Positions 18,871-26,233 of a DNA stretch of 45,715 bases are shown piece by piece. Under the pieces are notes generated by a model. The model searched no databases, was not told the origin of the DNA, and saw nothing but the letters and a program-made list of their open reading frames with translations. A program made the position numbers and the translations under genes. The stretch spans positions 1 to 45,715 of the forward strand of contig NZ_JAHFRY010000019.1 of assembly GCF_023266035.1 (NCBI RefSeq), read 5' to 3'. Within the stretch, counting starts at the first letter, position 1; every line of letters starts with the position of its first letter. Source of the stretch: Nevskia sp. (GTDB lineage: Bacteria; Pseudomonadota; Gammaproteobacteria; Nevskiales; Nevskiaceae).

Positions 18871-18906
18871 ACTTGGGTAATCCAAGTTACATACAGTCTG
18901 GACTGT
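18871..18906. promoter_or_regulatory. Two palindromes upstream of the acyl-CoA dehydrogenase gene
   Basis: ACTTGG-N5-CCAAGT at 18871-18887 and ACAGTC-TG-GACTGT at 18893-18906 are both perfect 6-bp inverted repeats, 5 bp apart, in the leader region of the minus-strand dehydrogenase operon. On the minus strand, weak promoter boxes TTCATA and TATGTA with a 17-bp spacer would place the second palindrome in the spacer. Operator function is an inference. Confidence 0.45.
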
Positions 18907-19005
18907 TTTATATGAACTCACAGCGCCCTTGATGCTGTCAATGCTCGATCCGGAAATCGCCCAATAAACGGGGTCAGATACAGATTACAAACGGCAGTTG
19001 CCGAT

Positions 19006-19755
19006 CTATCGCGTCGGCACGGCACCGGTCGATGCCACCGCCCAGACCTGGCCGAGACGATCCTGCACGACCAGCGCCAGCCGCTCGCCGCGTTCGTCCG
19101 GCGTAAGGCGTTCGCGCAGGTCCAGCGGTTCATTGCGCCAATCGCCGAGCTTGCGCAGCGAGCGCACCACGTTCGGATAGACGATGCGCCGGCCGGCGTT
19201 TTCGCCCCTGGCGATGTCGGTGCTGCGCTCGGCATCGAAGCTAAGCAGCCAGACTTCGCCGGCAGCGTCGCTCGCTTCGGCTTTGCCGACGGTCAGCCGC
19301 AGGGCGGCACCGTCGCGGACGATCTGAGCCGGCACCGTTCGCTGCGCCTTGCGCGCGGCGTCGATGCCGTCCTCGGCGGCACCACGCCGTGAACCGACCA
19401 GCGCGGTGTCACCATCGATCACCAGCTGCGGCGTGTAGACCTGCCAGCCCTGCCGCTGCGCATAGGCTTGCTGGCGCGCGGTGAACCGCGGGCTGGCGAA
19501 GGGATCAGCCCAGCCGAGGTAGTCCCAGTAGTCGACATGAAAGCCGAGCGCCAGCACATCACTGCGGGCAGCGAGTTCGCGCAGCATGGCATCGGCCGGT
19601 GGGCAGGACGAGCAGCCCTGCGAGGTGAACAGCTCGACCAGAACTGGCCGCTCGGCAGCCTGAGCGAGAGGCGCAAGCGCAACGGATGAGATCAGCGCCG
19701 CACTGACGCAGCGCCACCATTGACCAAGGAGCGGCTGGTTCACAGATTTGTTCAT
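19006..19755 (-). CDS. Exported DUF1223 thioredoxin-like protein
   Basis: The ATG at 19755 (MNKSVNQPLLGQWWRC) with GGAG upstream gives 249 residues with a signal peptide ending near APLAQA. A longer frame upstream exists but would bury the signal peptide. The mature start VELFTSQGCSSCPPADAMLRELA is the hallmark of DUF1223 (PF06764): a thioredoxin-like fold with a CSSC redox-type motif. It continues with ALGFHVDYWDYLGW and YTPQLVIDG, also typical. Likely periplasmic; the biochemical role of the family is not established. It is divergent from the FMN protein gene at 19914, with 158 bp between the starts. The 182 bp between its stop and the dehydrogenase start hold only the palindromes and no gene. 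Confidence 0.85.
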   Translation of the reverse strand: MNKSVNQPLLGQWWRCVSAALISSVALAPLAQAAERPVLVELFTSQGCSSCPPADAMLRELAARSDVLALGFHVDYWDYLGWADPFASPRFTARQQAYAQRQGWQVYTPQLVIDGDTALVGSRRGAAEDGIDAARKAQRTVPAQIVRDGAALRLTVGKAEASDAAGEVWLLSFDAERSTDIARGENAGRRIVYPNVVRSLRKLGDWRNEPLDLRERLTPDERGERLALVVQDRLGQVWAVASTGAVPTR

Positions 19756-19913
19756 GTCGGGACTCCACAGGCAGATTCTCCAGCCTGAAGCCTGACCTGA
19801 AGCAGTAACCGGAACGATGCCGAAGCGTCCGGATTTCGGTGTCGATCCGACGCGATCTATCGAGTCCGACAACTGTGGCAGGCTGATCTCATCTGCAGCC
19901 TCAGCGACGATCC

Positions 19914-21665
19914 ATGACGCGCAACCTCAAGCGAAATCTGTTGGTAGCCACCGCCCTGCTCGCCACCGCCGTATCGGCGCTGGGCACGATGATGAATCCA
20001 TTCTGGAACGGTGCGCTGGCGGTGTTCTCGGCATTTTCGATCATCGGCACGATCGACTTCCTGTACCGCTATCCGGCGGTCAATCGCTACCTGCCCTATC
20101 TCGCCATCCTGCTGGCGGCCGGCAGCTTCGCCGTGGTCGGCGCGATGGACCATTACTGGGTGCCGCTGTTCGCGGCGTTCTCGGTGCTGGCCCTGGTCGG
20201 CACGCTCGATCTGTTCCAGCATCGCCACAGCCTGTGGCGCAATTACCCGCTGATCTCGCGAGTGCGCTGGGCGATCGAAGCGGTGCGTCCGGAACTGCGC
20301 CAGTACCTGTTCGAAAGCGACAGCGATGGCCGGCCGTTCTCGCGAGAGGAGCGCGCGCTGGTCTATCAGCGGGCCAAGGGCGCGGTCGACTCCCATCCGT
20401 TCGGCACCGAACTGGATGTCTACAGCGAAGGCTACGAATGGATCGCCCATTCGATCGCACCACGCCCGAAACCAGACGGCGATCTGCGCGTGACCATCGG
20501 CGGCGATCAATGCAGGCAGCCGTATTCGGCCTCGGTGTTCAACATCTCGGCGATGAGCTTCGGCTCGCTGTCCGCCAATGCCATTCGCGCCCTGAACCGC
20601 GGCGCCAAGGCCGGCAGCTTCTATCACGACACCGGCGAAGGCGGCGTATCGCGCTACCACCGCGAGTTCGGCGGCGATCTGGTCTGGGAACTCGGCAGCG
20701 GCTACTTCGGCTGCCGCGCTGACGATGGCCGTTTCGACCCGGACAAGTTCCGGGAAACCGCCAGCCTCGAGCAGATCCGGATGATCGAGATCAAGCTGTC
20801 GCAGGGTGCCAAGCCCGGCCACGGCGGCGTTCTGCCGGGGCAGAAGGTGACCGAGGAAATCGCCGAAGCGCGTGGCGTGCCGATCGGCGAAGACTGCATC
20901 TCGCCATCCGCCCACAGCGCTTTCGACAGCCCGATCGGCCTGATGAAATTCGTTGCTCAGCTGCGTGAGCTTTCCGGTGGCAAACCGGTCGGCTTCAAGC
21001 TGTGCATCGGCGATCCGACCGAATTCATGGCGATCGCCAAGGCGATGCTCGAAACCGGCATCACGCCGGATTTCATCGTCGTCGATGGTGCCGAGGGCGG
21101 CACTGGTGCGGCGCCGCTGGAGTTGTCGAACCACGTCGGCATGCCGCTGCGCGAAGGCTTGATCCTGGTGCAGAACGTGTTGGTCGGCACTGGCCTGCGC
21201 GAACGTCTGCATCTCGGCGCTGCCGGCAAGATCACCTCCGGCTACGGGCTGGCGGCGAACCTTGCCCTCGGTGCCGACTGGTGCAATGCGGCGCGCGGCT
21301 TCATGTTCGCGCTCGGCTGCGTGCAGTCACTGTCCTGCCACACCGATCGTTGCCCGACCGGCGTCGCGACCCAGGACCCGAAACGCGGCCGTGGCCTGGT
21401 GGTGCCGGACAAGGCCGACCGCGTTGCCAGCTTCCATCGGCACACCGTCGATGCGCTGGCCGAAATCGTCGCCGCGGCGGGCTTGTCGCACCCCGAAGAC
21501 CTGGAGCCCGAACATCTCTGGCAGAGAGTCGGGCCCAATCAGGTCTGCAGCGCGGCGGACTGCTACGAGTTCCTGCAGCCCGGCGCGCTGCTTGGCACCC
21601 CGCCCGAACGCTGGCAGAAGCGCTGGAACACCGCTCGCGCTGACCGTTTCGGCTTGACTGCCTGA
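19914..21665 (+). CDS. Membrane-anchored FMN-binding glutamate synthase-family protein
   Basis: A 583-residue protein. The first ~100 residues hold about four hydrophobic segments (membrane anchor), followed by a GltB-like synthase domain. Recognisable pieces are NISAMSFGSLSANAI, GAKAGSFYHDTGEGGVS, KLSQGAKPGHGGVLPG, DGAEGGTGAAP and the cysteine set C469-x5-C475-x4-C480, which is the 3Fe-4S pattern of glutamate synthase. The amidotransferase domain of true GltB is missing, so it does not use glutamine by itself. This stand-alone membrane form is a common conserved family of unknown reaction; an FMN/Fe-S oxidoreductase role is inferred. Its ATG at 19914 is the first in frame after the divergent intergenic region. 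Confidence 0.85.
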   Translation: MTRNLKRNLLVATALLATAVSALGTMMNPFWNGALAVFSAFSIIGTIDFLYRYPAVNRYLPYLAILLAAGSFAVVGAMDHYWVPLFAAFSVLALVGTLDLFQHRHSLWRNYPLISRVRWAIEAVRPELRQYLFESDSDGRPFSREERALVYQRAKGAVDSHPFGTELDVYSEGYEWIAHSIAPRPKPDGDLRVTIGGDQCRQPYSASVFNISAMSFGSLSANAIRALNRGAKAGSFYHDTGEGGVSRYHREFGGDLVWELGSGYFGCRADDGRFDPDKFRETASLEQIRMIEIKLSQGAKPGHGGVLPGQKVTEEIAEARGVPIGEDCISPSAHSAFDSPIGLMKFVAQLRELSGGKPVGFKLCIGDPTEFMAIAKAMLETGITPDFIVVDGAEGGTGAAPLELSNHVGMPLREGLILVQNVLVGTGLRERLHLGAAGKITSGYGLAANLALGADWCNAARGFMFALGCVQSLSCHTDRCPTGVATQDPKRGRGLVVPDKADRVASFHRHTVDALAEIVAAAGLSHPEDLEPEHLWQRVGPNQVCSAADCYEFLQPGALLGTPPERWQKRWNTARADRFGLTA

Positions 21666-21674
21666 CGCCAGGCC

Positions 21675-21869
21675 ATGACTTCCGGGCTGACCTCGAACAG
21701 CTTCCTTGCTTCGCCGCAATCACCACGTTCAAGCGTCTTGCCGCAGCTGCTCGCAGCCGCGTTGCTGGCGATCGGTGCGACAGCGCCCGCGCCGGCGCTG
21801 GCGCTCGTGAGATGCGGTGAGCCAGCCCGGTCGCCGAGTTCTAGTTCGCCACCATGCCGCCGTCGATGA
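21675..21869 (+). pseudogene. Possible remnant of an exported protein gene (signal-peptide start only)
   Basis: An ATG 9 bp after the FMN-protein stop opens a 64-codon frame. Its residues about 22-44 look like a Sec signal peptide (LPQLLAAALLAIG, then ATAPAPALA), after which the frame continues only as low-complexity sequence running antisense into the end of the SDR gene. It may be the 5' stump of a gene lost by deletion, or chance. The stretch is under 200 bp and no further pieces are seen. Confidence 0.25.
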
Positions 21870-22617
21870 CCAGTTCGGTGCCCATCACGAACTTCGATTC
21901 GTCGGACGCGAGGAACAGACAGCCGTAGGCGATTTCGATCGGATGGCCGAGGTAGCCGGCCGGCTGGCCGTTGATGAACGCGGCTTCCGCCGCCACCGGG
22001 TCGGGCATGCTGTTGATGGTCTTGCGCAACAGCGGCGTATCGATCGCGCCCGGGTGGATCGAGTTGGCGCGAATGCCCTTGCGGGCGTGCGCGATCGCAG
22101 TGCTCTTGGTCAGCAGACGCACCGCGCCCTTGGAGGCGTGATAGGCCGCGTAGCCCTGCGAGCCGATCAGCCCGTAGACCGACGACAGATTGATGATCGA
22201 GCCGCCACCGTTTTTGATCATCACTGGCACGGCGAATTTGGTCGCGAAGAACACGCCTTTGACATTGACGTTCATGATCGCGTCGTACTCTTCTTCGCTG
22301 GTATCGACCTCGGGCTTGCTGCTCTCGATCGCGGCATTGTTGACCAGCACATCGAGCCGGTCGTACGTCGTCACCGCGAAGTCGATCATGGCCTTGATAT
22401 CGGCCATCTTGCCCATGTCGGCGCGAAGAAAATGGGCGATACCGCCGGCCTTGGTGATGCGCTCGACAACCTCGGCGCCGAGCTTCTCGTTGATGTCGGC
22501 AACGATGACCTTGCCGCCTTCACGCGCGAACAAGGCCGCGGTTTCCGCACCGATGCCGGAAGCACCGCCGGTGACGATGGCGACCTTGTCCTGAATACGA
22601 CCCTTGCTCTTTTCCAC
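21841..22617 (-). CDS. SDR-family NAD(P)-dependent oxidoreductase
   Basis: A classical short-chain dehydrogenase of about 258 residues. It has the dinucleotide motif TGGASGIG, an NNAA motif (VLVNNAA), a catalytic Ser in NLSSVYG, YHASK (Tyr/Lys pair) and the NSIHPGAIDTPLL segment. I chose GTG 22617, which has GGAGAG four bases upstream; a TTG at 22629 would add four residues and overlap that ribosome-binding site. Asp in VIVADIN after strand 2 suggests NAD preference. The multi-pass membrane protein gene lies 68 bp upstream on the same strand, so a two-gene operon is plausible. Substrate unknown; steroid or other alcohol oxidation would be a guess. Confidence 0.9.
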   Translation of the reverse strand: MEKSKGRIQDKVAIVTGGASGIGAETAALFAREGGKVIVADINEKLGAEVVERITKAGGIAHFLRADMGKMADIKAMIDFAVTTYDRLDVLVNNAAIESSKPEVDTSEEEYDAIMNVNVKGVFFATKFAVPVMIKNGGGSIINLSSVYGLIGSQGYAAYHASKGAVRLLTKSTAIAHARKGIRANSIHPGAIDTPLLRKTINSMPDPVAAEAAFINGQPAGYLGHPIEIAYGCLFLASDESKFVMGTELVIDGGMVAN

Positions 22618-22685
22618 GTCTCTCTCCAAGTGGGAATACGGCTGTTTTTTTGATATCGAATTGATGCGACGCGTGCTTGCCCTGC

Positions 22686-23432
22686 TCAGTTGGAAGACGC
22701 GTGAACCTGCTGGCTTTCCTGCTGCTGGATGGCATCGAGCAGCAGCTTGATCATCACGAAGAACCAGATGGCGAAATTGGCCAGCGGGATGTAGATGCCG
22801 AACAGGCCGCTCCAGGCGAAGGGCCCGGATTTGAAATAGACCACCAGGGCCGTCGGCAGGAATCCCATCGGCACCCAGATGTTCAGATAGGCCGCCCAGC
22901 GCGGAAAGACCGGCTTGTCGCCCTTGTCGAGAAAGATCGCCGCGGCCAGGGCGCAGGACTGGGTCAGGAACGGCGCGAAGGTCATCGACAGGATGATCCA
23001 GCCCAGATCGTTGAGCAGCAGCATCAGCTCCGGATCGCGATCAGGGCGGAAGGAGACGGTGGTCCAGATCATCGTCGGAATCAGCACCGCGAGCATCGCG
23101 ATCGAACCACCGATGAGTTGTGCCACAGCCAGGCTCGGATCGCTGCCCTTGATACGCCGCATCTGCGTGGAGATCACGCAGACCCAGGGCACGAAGAAAA
23201 TGCAGGAGAACTGCGCGACGATCAGGCCCAACCGCTTCATCCAGACATCGGTCTGGTAGAAGGCCGCGATCTGCGCGGCGCTGGCATCGGGACGCGGCGG
23301 CGGAATGAACCCGGCGAGGAAGATCCAGCCGATGCCGAACAGCACCAGGAAGATCAGCCCGCACCAGACGCACCAGCGCTGAACGCGGGCATTCATCGTC
23401 TCGGCCATGGGGCTGCTGCTTGCATCGGACAT
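22686..23432 (-). CDS. Multi-pass membrane protein, unknown function
   Basis: A 248-residue protein from ATG 23430-23432. About six hydrophobic stretches are visible: CGLIFLVLFGIGWIFLAGF, IVAQFSCIFFVPWVCVI, IGGSIAMLAVLIPTMIW, LGWIILSMTFAPFLTQSCAL, IWVPMGFLPTALVVYF and LANFAIWFFVMIKLLLDAI. There is no signal peptide and no catalytic motif I recognise. Conserved-looking acidic and aromatic residues sit in the loops (RPDRDPE, FPRWAAY). It precedes the SDR gene on the same strand, so they may be co-expressed. I do not recognise the family. Confidence 0.75.
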   Translation of the reverse strand: MSDASSSPMAETMNARVQRWCVWCGLIFLVLFGIGWIFLAGFIPPPRPDASAAQIAAFYQTDVWMKRLGLIVAQFSCIFFVPWVCVISTQMRRIKGSDPSLAVAQLIGGSIAMLAVLIPTMIWTTVSFRPDRDPELMLLLNDLGWIILSMTFAPFLTQSCALAAAIFLDKGDKPVFPRWAAYLNIWVPMGFLPTALVVYFKSGPFAWSGLFGIYIPLANFAIWFFVMIKLLLDAIQQQESQQVHASSN

Positions 23433-23841
23433 GGAAGGTCTCTTGTTGAACTTCAGCGCCTCATGCCAACCGGCAAGCTGTGCCGAGACTGGTCGACGGA
23501 AATTGACCCGAGCGTTGCTTGTGAGACGGAATGCCGGTCCAGAGGCAGCGCTCCGGACTTGATGAGCGCGTTGGCGAAATCCCTACGCTGCGCGAATGCT
23601 CAGGCAGGAAACCGTGTGCGGTCCGGCCAAGCGATTTCTTGCGTCTCGGTAGCCCCGGACTTTACGACATGAGCAGTCCGATGTAGCGACGGGCAAACCC
23701 TAGGAAGGCTCTGCAGCGGTGCTGCGCCCGTCGAGCCACAGACAGACCGCCACGAATGATCGCGGCAACTCGCAAAGGGTTGTAAGGAGTTTTACGGCCG
23801 GCTGGCTCTGCTTCTGCAGGCCGCTCTAGTTATTGAAAATA
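23433..23841. other. Gene-free region left of the integrated element
   Basis: These 409 bp lie between the membrane-protein start and the left attachment repeat. I see no convincing gene: the plus-strand frame through it is a shadow of the membrane-protein gene. Before insertion this DNA would have been the 3' flank of the tRNA-Phe gene. A short inverted repeat near its right end (CGGCC ... GGCCG around 23798-23825) has no T-run in either direction. Confidence 0.6.
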
Positions 23842-23886
23842 TGGTGGCCGAGGACGGAATCGAACCGCCGACACGGGGATTTTCAA
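23842..23886 (-). repeat. attL: 45-bp copy of the tRNA-Phe 3' half
   Basis: Identical over 45 bp to 29819-29863. Read on the minus strand it runs from the anticodon loop (TTGAAAA) through variable and T arms to CCA. No 5' half follows, so this is not a tRNA gene; it is the original chromosomal 3' half displaced by insertion. The identity ends sharply on both sides. Confidence 0.95.
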
Positions 23887-24122
23887 CCGAGCCCCTGAAA
23901 GGGCGTTTTATTCAATGTTTTCTGTCACTTGCGGCGCTTGCTACCAATGCCTGTGACATTTCACTCTAAGGTAATCGCAGGTCACTCGTGGACTGATTTG
24001 GCACAACGCCCGATCTCGCATGCCATACCACTTGCGGATTCAGGACCTACCTAACTTTCTTGATTGTTCCCATACGGGAGCGGCGAGCTACATGTCCCGC
24101 TGGGGATTGCTGGTGAGCGGGC
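23887..24122. other. Gene-free left end of the element
   Basis: This stretch holds no supported gene. It contains CACTTGCGG at 23926-23934 and again at 24029-24037, with a shorter CTTGCGG at 24122-24128, spaced about 100 bp. These could be integrase arm-type or other protein sites, but the repeats are short and this is weak. Several GTCAC/GTGAC words lie between 23924 and 23985. Confidence 0.4.
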
Positions 24123-24151
24123 TTGCGGCTTCAACGGCAGCCTCTCATACT
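24123..24151 (+). promoter_or_regulatory. Likely promoter of the retron ncRNA
   Basis: TTGCGG (24123-24128), a 17-bp spacer and CATACT (24146-24151) resemble -35/-10 boxes. Transcription would start near 24157-24158, exactly at the first base of the retron a1 repeat, which supports the call. The individual boxes are mediocre matches. Confidence 0.5.
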
Positions 24152-24156
24152 TCGTC

Positions 24157-24335
24157 GACTCAGTTACGCGTACCGTGGAGTTAGTGTTTTTAACACCATC
24201 GTCGGGCGCATCGCCAGACGGTAATTGATTGACCGGCTTCGACGGCACGAAGGCGCTCCCGCGCCCAAGCGTCGTCGTATGCTCCTAGCTTGGGCGCGGG
24301 AGCGCCTTCGTGCCTGTAATTTGGGTAGCTGAGTC
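24157..24335 (+). ncRNA. Retron msr-msd non-coding RNA
   Basis: Flanked by complementary repeats a1 (24157-24167, GACTCAGTTAC) and a2 (24325-24335, GTAGCTGAGTC): 11 bp with one G-U pair. After a1 come two msr-type hairpins: GTGTT-TTT-AACAC (24184-24196) and a longer one at 24198-24222 with loop CAT and one internal mismatch. The msd is a perfect 27-bp stem (24244-24270 with 24288-24314) around a 17-nt loop, followed by a short single-stranded tail before a2. The priming G would lie just after a1, probably G168 of 24168. Layout and position directly before the effector and RT genes match type II-A retrons such as Eco1/Ec86. About 179 nt, similar to known retron RNAs. Confidence 0.85.
24244..24314 (+). 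repeat. Perfect 27-bp inverted repeat (msd stem)
   Basis: Arms 24244-24270 and 24288-24314 are exact reverse complements, GC-rich, with loop 24271-24287. Reverse transcription would turn this into the hairpin of the msDNA. No T-run follows, so it is not an intrinsic terminator. Confidence 0.95.
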
Positions 24336-24341
24336 TACCGG

Positions 24342-25289
24342 ATGTCACTAAAAACATTAGAACAATTCAAGTCGACGGTTGACCCTGCAAAGGCAACCGT
24401 CATTTCGTATTGCAACCTTATTTCTATATTCGGCGGCCCGCTTACGCCACAGCCGCGCAAAGTGATACGGCCGAAGTCATGCCGCGATGCATTCGTTAAT
24501 TGGACCAAAACCGAGCGCGTCGATCTATACGAAAGAATTGTGCTGCCAGAGTCATATCAAGATTGGAACGACTTCGACACATACTCAGATCTTCTCGGAT
24601 TTGAGCAGGATCTGGGGTACCTGGCGAGTGCCGTTGTGATTTTTTTGGAATGTCCAGGAGCAATAGCTGAGCTGGGAGCGTTTTCACAGATCCCGTCCTT
24701 GAGGGATCTTTTATTCATTATTGTTGATTCCACTCATTATAAAAGTAAGTCCTTCATCAAGCTTGGTCCGATAAGACACATACAAGAGACTCATAAAAAA
24801 CCAAAAAGTATATTTGTTGCGCCTCTGATCAGGGCTGCCAAGGACTTTGACGATCATGTGCCGGCAGTAGTAAAAAATTTGGAAGAAGAAAAACTAAATA
24901 AAAAACCAAGTACGGTCGCTTTTTCCGACAAAGACAATCAGCACGGAATTTTATTAGCTCTTGATGTAATTAAGTTATTTACCCTTGTTAGCGTCACCGA
25001 AGTACAAGAAGTTCTCGCCCATTTTGGGGTGAAGTACCAGTTACGCCGTGTTAAACAGATTCTTTTCACTCTAATACAGACAAAACTGATTGAAGAAAAA
25101 GAGTACGGAGACAACACATTTTACGAGGCAACAAGCAAAGATGGGGCTTATATAGACTACACATCTTTGATAATAGGGAAGCCATTCCACCGCGAAAGAA
25201 TTAAGGCTCAAGCGTGGAAGGAAGTGCAGAACGATCCGTACCGAAAAAATGCCCGGACCAGTTCGCCTAAAACGAGGCTCCTACGATGA
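24342..25289 (+). CDS. Retron effector, St85/Eco1 family (NDT-like domain plus wHTH)
   Basis: A 315-residue protein starting six bases after the retron a2 repeat. The N-terminal half resembles nucleoside deoxyribosyltransferase-like effectors: a GGPL loop at 31-34 and FLECPGAIAELGAFSQIP (101-118), where Glu110 in AELGAF is the expected catalytic residue, then LLFIIVD. The C-terminal part (about 203-270) looks like a winged helix (ITLLALDVIKLF-type helix, VQEVLAHFGV, RRVKQILFTLIQTKLIEE). In characterised type II-A retrons this protein is held inactive by RT-msDNA and degrades nucleotides when phage disturb the complex. There is no clear ribosome-binding site. It is strikingly AT-rich with rare codons compared with the host genes. 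The stop overlaps the RT start (ATGA). Confidence 0.82.
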   Translation: MSLKTLEQFKSTVDPAKATVISYCNLISIFGGPLTPQPRKVIRPKSCRDAFVNWTKTERVDLYERIVLPESYQDWNDFDTYSDLLGFEQDLGYLASAVVIFLECPGAIAELGAFSQIPSLRDLLFIIVDSTHYKSKSFIKLGPIRHIQETHKKPKSIFVAPLIRAAKDFDDHVPAVVKNLEEEKLNKKPSTVAFSDKDNQHGILLALDVIKLFTLVSVTEVQEVLAHFGVKYQLRRVKQILFTLIQTKLIEEKEYGDNTFYEATSKDGAYIDYTSLIIGKPFHRERIKAQAWKEVQNDPYRKNARTSSPKTRLLR

Positions 25290-26224
25290 ACGTCCTTCAA
25301 TCTCTTTTGAAGGAGCTTCCGTTTTCTACTGCCGAATTGTTGAGCATCATTTCGACAGCGCCATATAGATACAAAGTCTATAAGATTGCCAAACGAGAGC
25401 CTGGAGCGTTTAGGACGATCGCTCAGCCGACGCCGGAAGTAAAACTTATACAGAGATGGCTCGTAAAAAACGTTTTTTCAGAACTACCTGTGCATACAGC
25501 TGCGACGGCGTATCGGGAAGGACTTTCGATTGCCGATCATGCGCGGAAGCATTCAAAAAAGCGTTTTCTCTTAAAGATGGATTTTAAGAATTTTTTCCCG
25601 TCTATAACTGAGAACGATGTTAGCTACCATCTAGTCACAATGCTTGGATTATCGGGAGCCGACGCAGATATCGTTTCCAAACTTGTGTGCTGGAGAGATC
25701 GCACACAGAGTAAAAACTGCCTATCGATAGGCGCACCCAGCTCACCCTCGCTTTCCAACTCAATACTTTACCAGTTCGATCTAGCTGCAACAGTTGTCGC
25801 CAAGACGAACAGTGCGATCTACAGTCGGTATGCAGATGATTTGGCGTTCTCCACGGACAAGAAGGGTGTCTTAATTTCAATAGAGTCTGAGATCAGGTCA
25901 GTTTGCGACAAGCTCAGGTATCCCAAGCTCGCTGTAAACAAGAGTAAAACGGTATTCACTTCGCGCGCCAATGGCCGCTTCCTTGTTGGACTCAACCTCA
26001 CCACGGAAGGAGGCATTTCTGTTGGTCGTGAAAGGAAGCGCCGCATTCGCTCGCTGCTATATCGGATTTCAAATAACAGTTCTATAGACTGCGACTTAGC
26101 TATGCTCCGGGGTGAGCTATCGTTTATATGGTCGGTAGAACCAGAGTTTATTATGTCGATGGTTAGACAGTTCGGTGTTGATATATTCAGAAAACTTGAT
26201 TTACCTTTTGGTATGGACAGGTGA
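25286..26224 (+). CDS. Retron reverse transcriptase (St85/Eco1-like)
   Basis: A 312-residue RT that would copy the msd into msDNA. Visible motifs: STAPYRYKVY near the start, RTIAQPTPEVKLIQRWL, catalytic Asp99 in LKMDFKNFFPSI, SIGAPSSPSLSN, YADDL at 182-186 (catalytic pair) and KLAVNKSKT. The retron-specific NAxxH is replaced by HARKH (85-89), and the VTG motif by LVG (233-235, in FLVGLNL); both judged by eye. The start overlaps the effector stop by four bases, so the two are translationally coupled. AT-rich like the effector. The short C-terminal thumb region recognises the cognate msr in known retrons. The next gene begins 9 bp downstream and probably shares the transcript. Confidence 0.92.
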   Translation: MNVLQSLLKELPFSTAELLSIISTAPYRYKVYKIAKREPGAFRTIAQPTPEVKLIQRWLVKNVFSELPVHTAATAYREGLSIADHARKHSKKRFLLKMDFKNFFPSITENDVSYHLVTMLGLSGADADIVSKLVCWRDRTQSKNCLSIGAPSSPSLSNSILYQFDLAATVVAKTNSAIYSRYADDLAFSTDKKGVLISIESEIRSVCDKLRYPKLAVNKSKTVFTSRANGRFLVGLNLTTEGGISVGRERKRRIRSLLYRISNNSSIDCDLAMLRGELSFIWSVEPEFIMSMVRQFGVDIFRKLDLPFGMDR

Positions 26225-26233
26225 AATCAGTAA

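Noticed and set aside
18968..18992. GGGGTCAGATACAGATTAC-like string as a transposon or RAYT repeat remnant
   Set aside because: The string recalls degenerate dispersed repeats, but only one copy is visible in the window and no partner repeat or transposase is near.
22677..23672. 331-codon plus-strand frame opposite the membrane protein and beyond
   Set aside because: Shadow composition without motifs; the minus strand has a membrane protein with good segments.
23842..23886. Second tRNA-Phe gene
   Set aside because: Only the 3' half from the anticodon loop is present; no D arm or 5' acceptor strand follows.
24051..24248. 64-codon minus-strand frame in the retron leader
   Set aside because: It lies over the promoter and msr region and shows no protein-like features or ribosome-binding site.
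24244..24314. 27-bp inverted repeat as an intrinsic terminator
   Set aside because: No T-run on either side, the loop is large, and the position between a1/a2 repeats before retron genes explains it as the msd stem.
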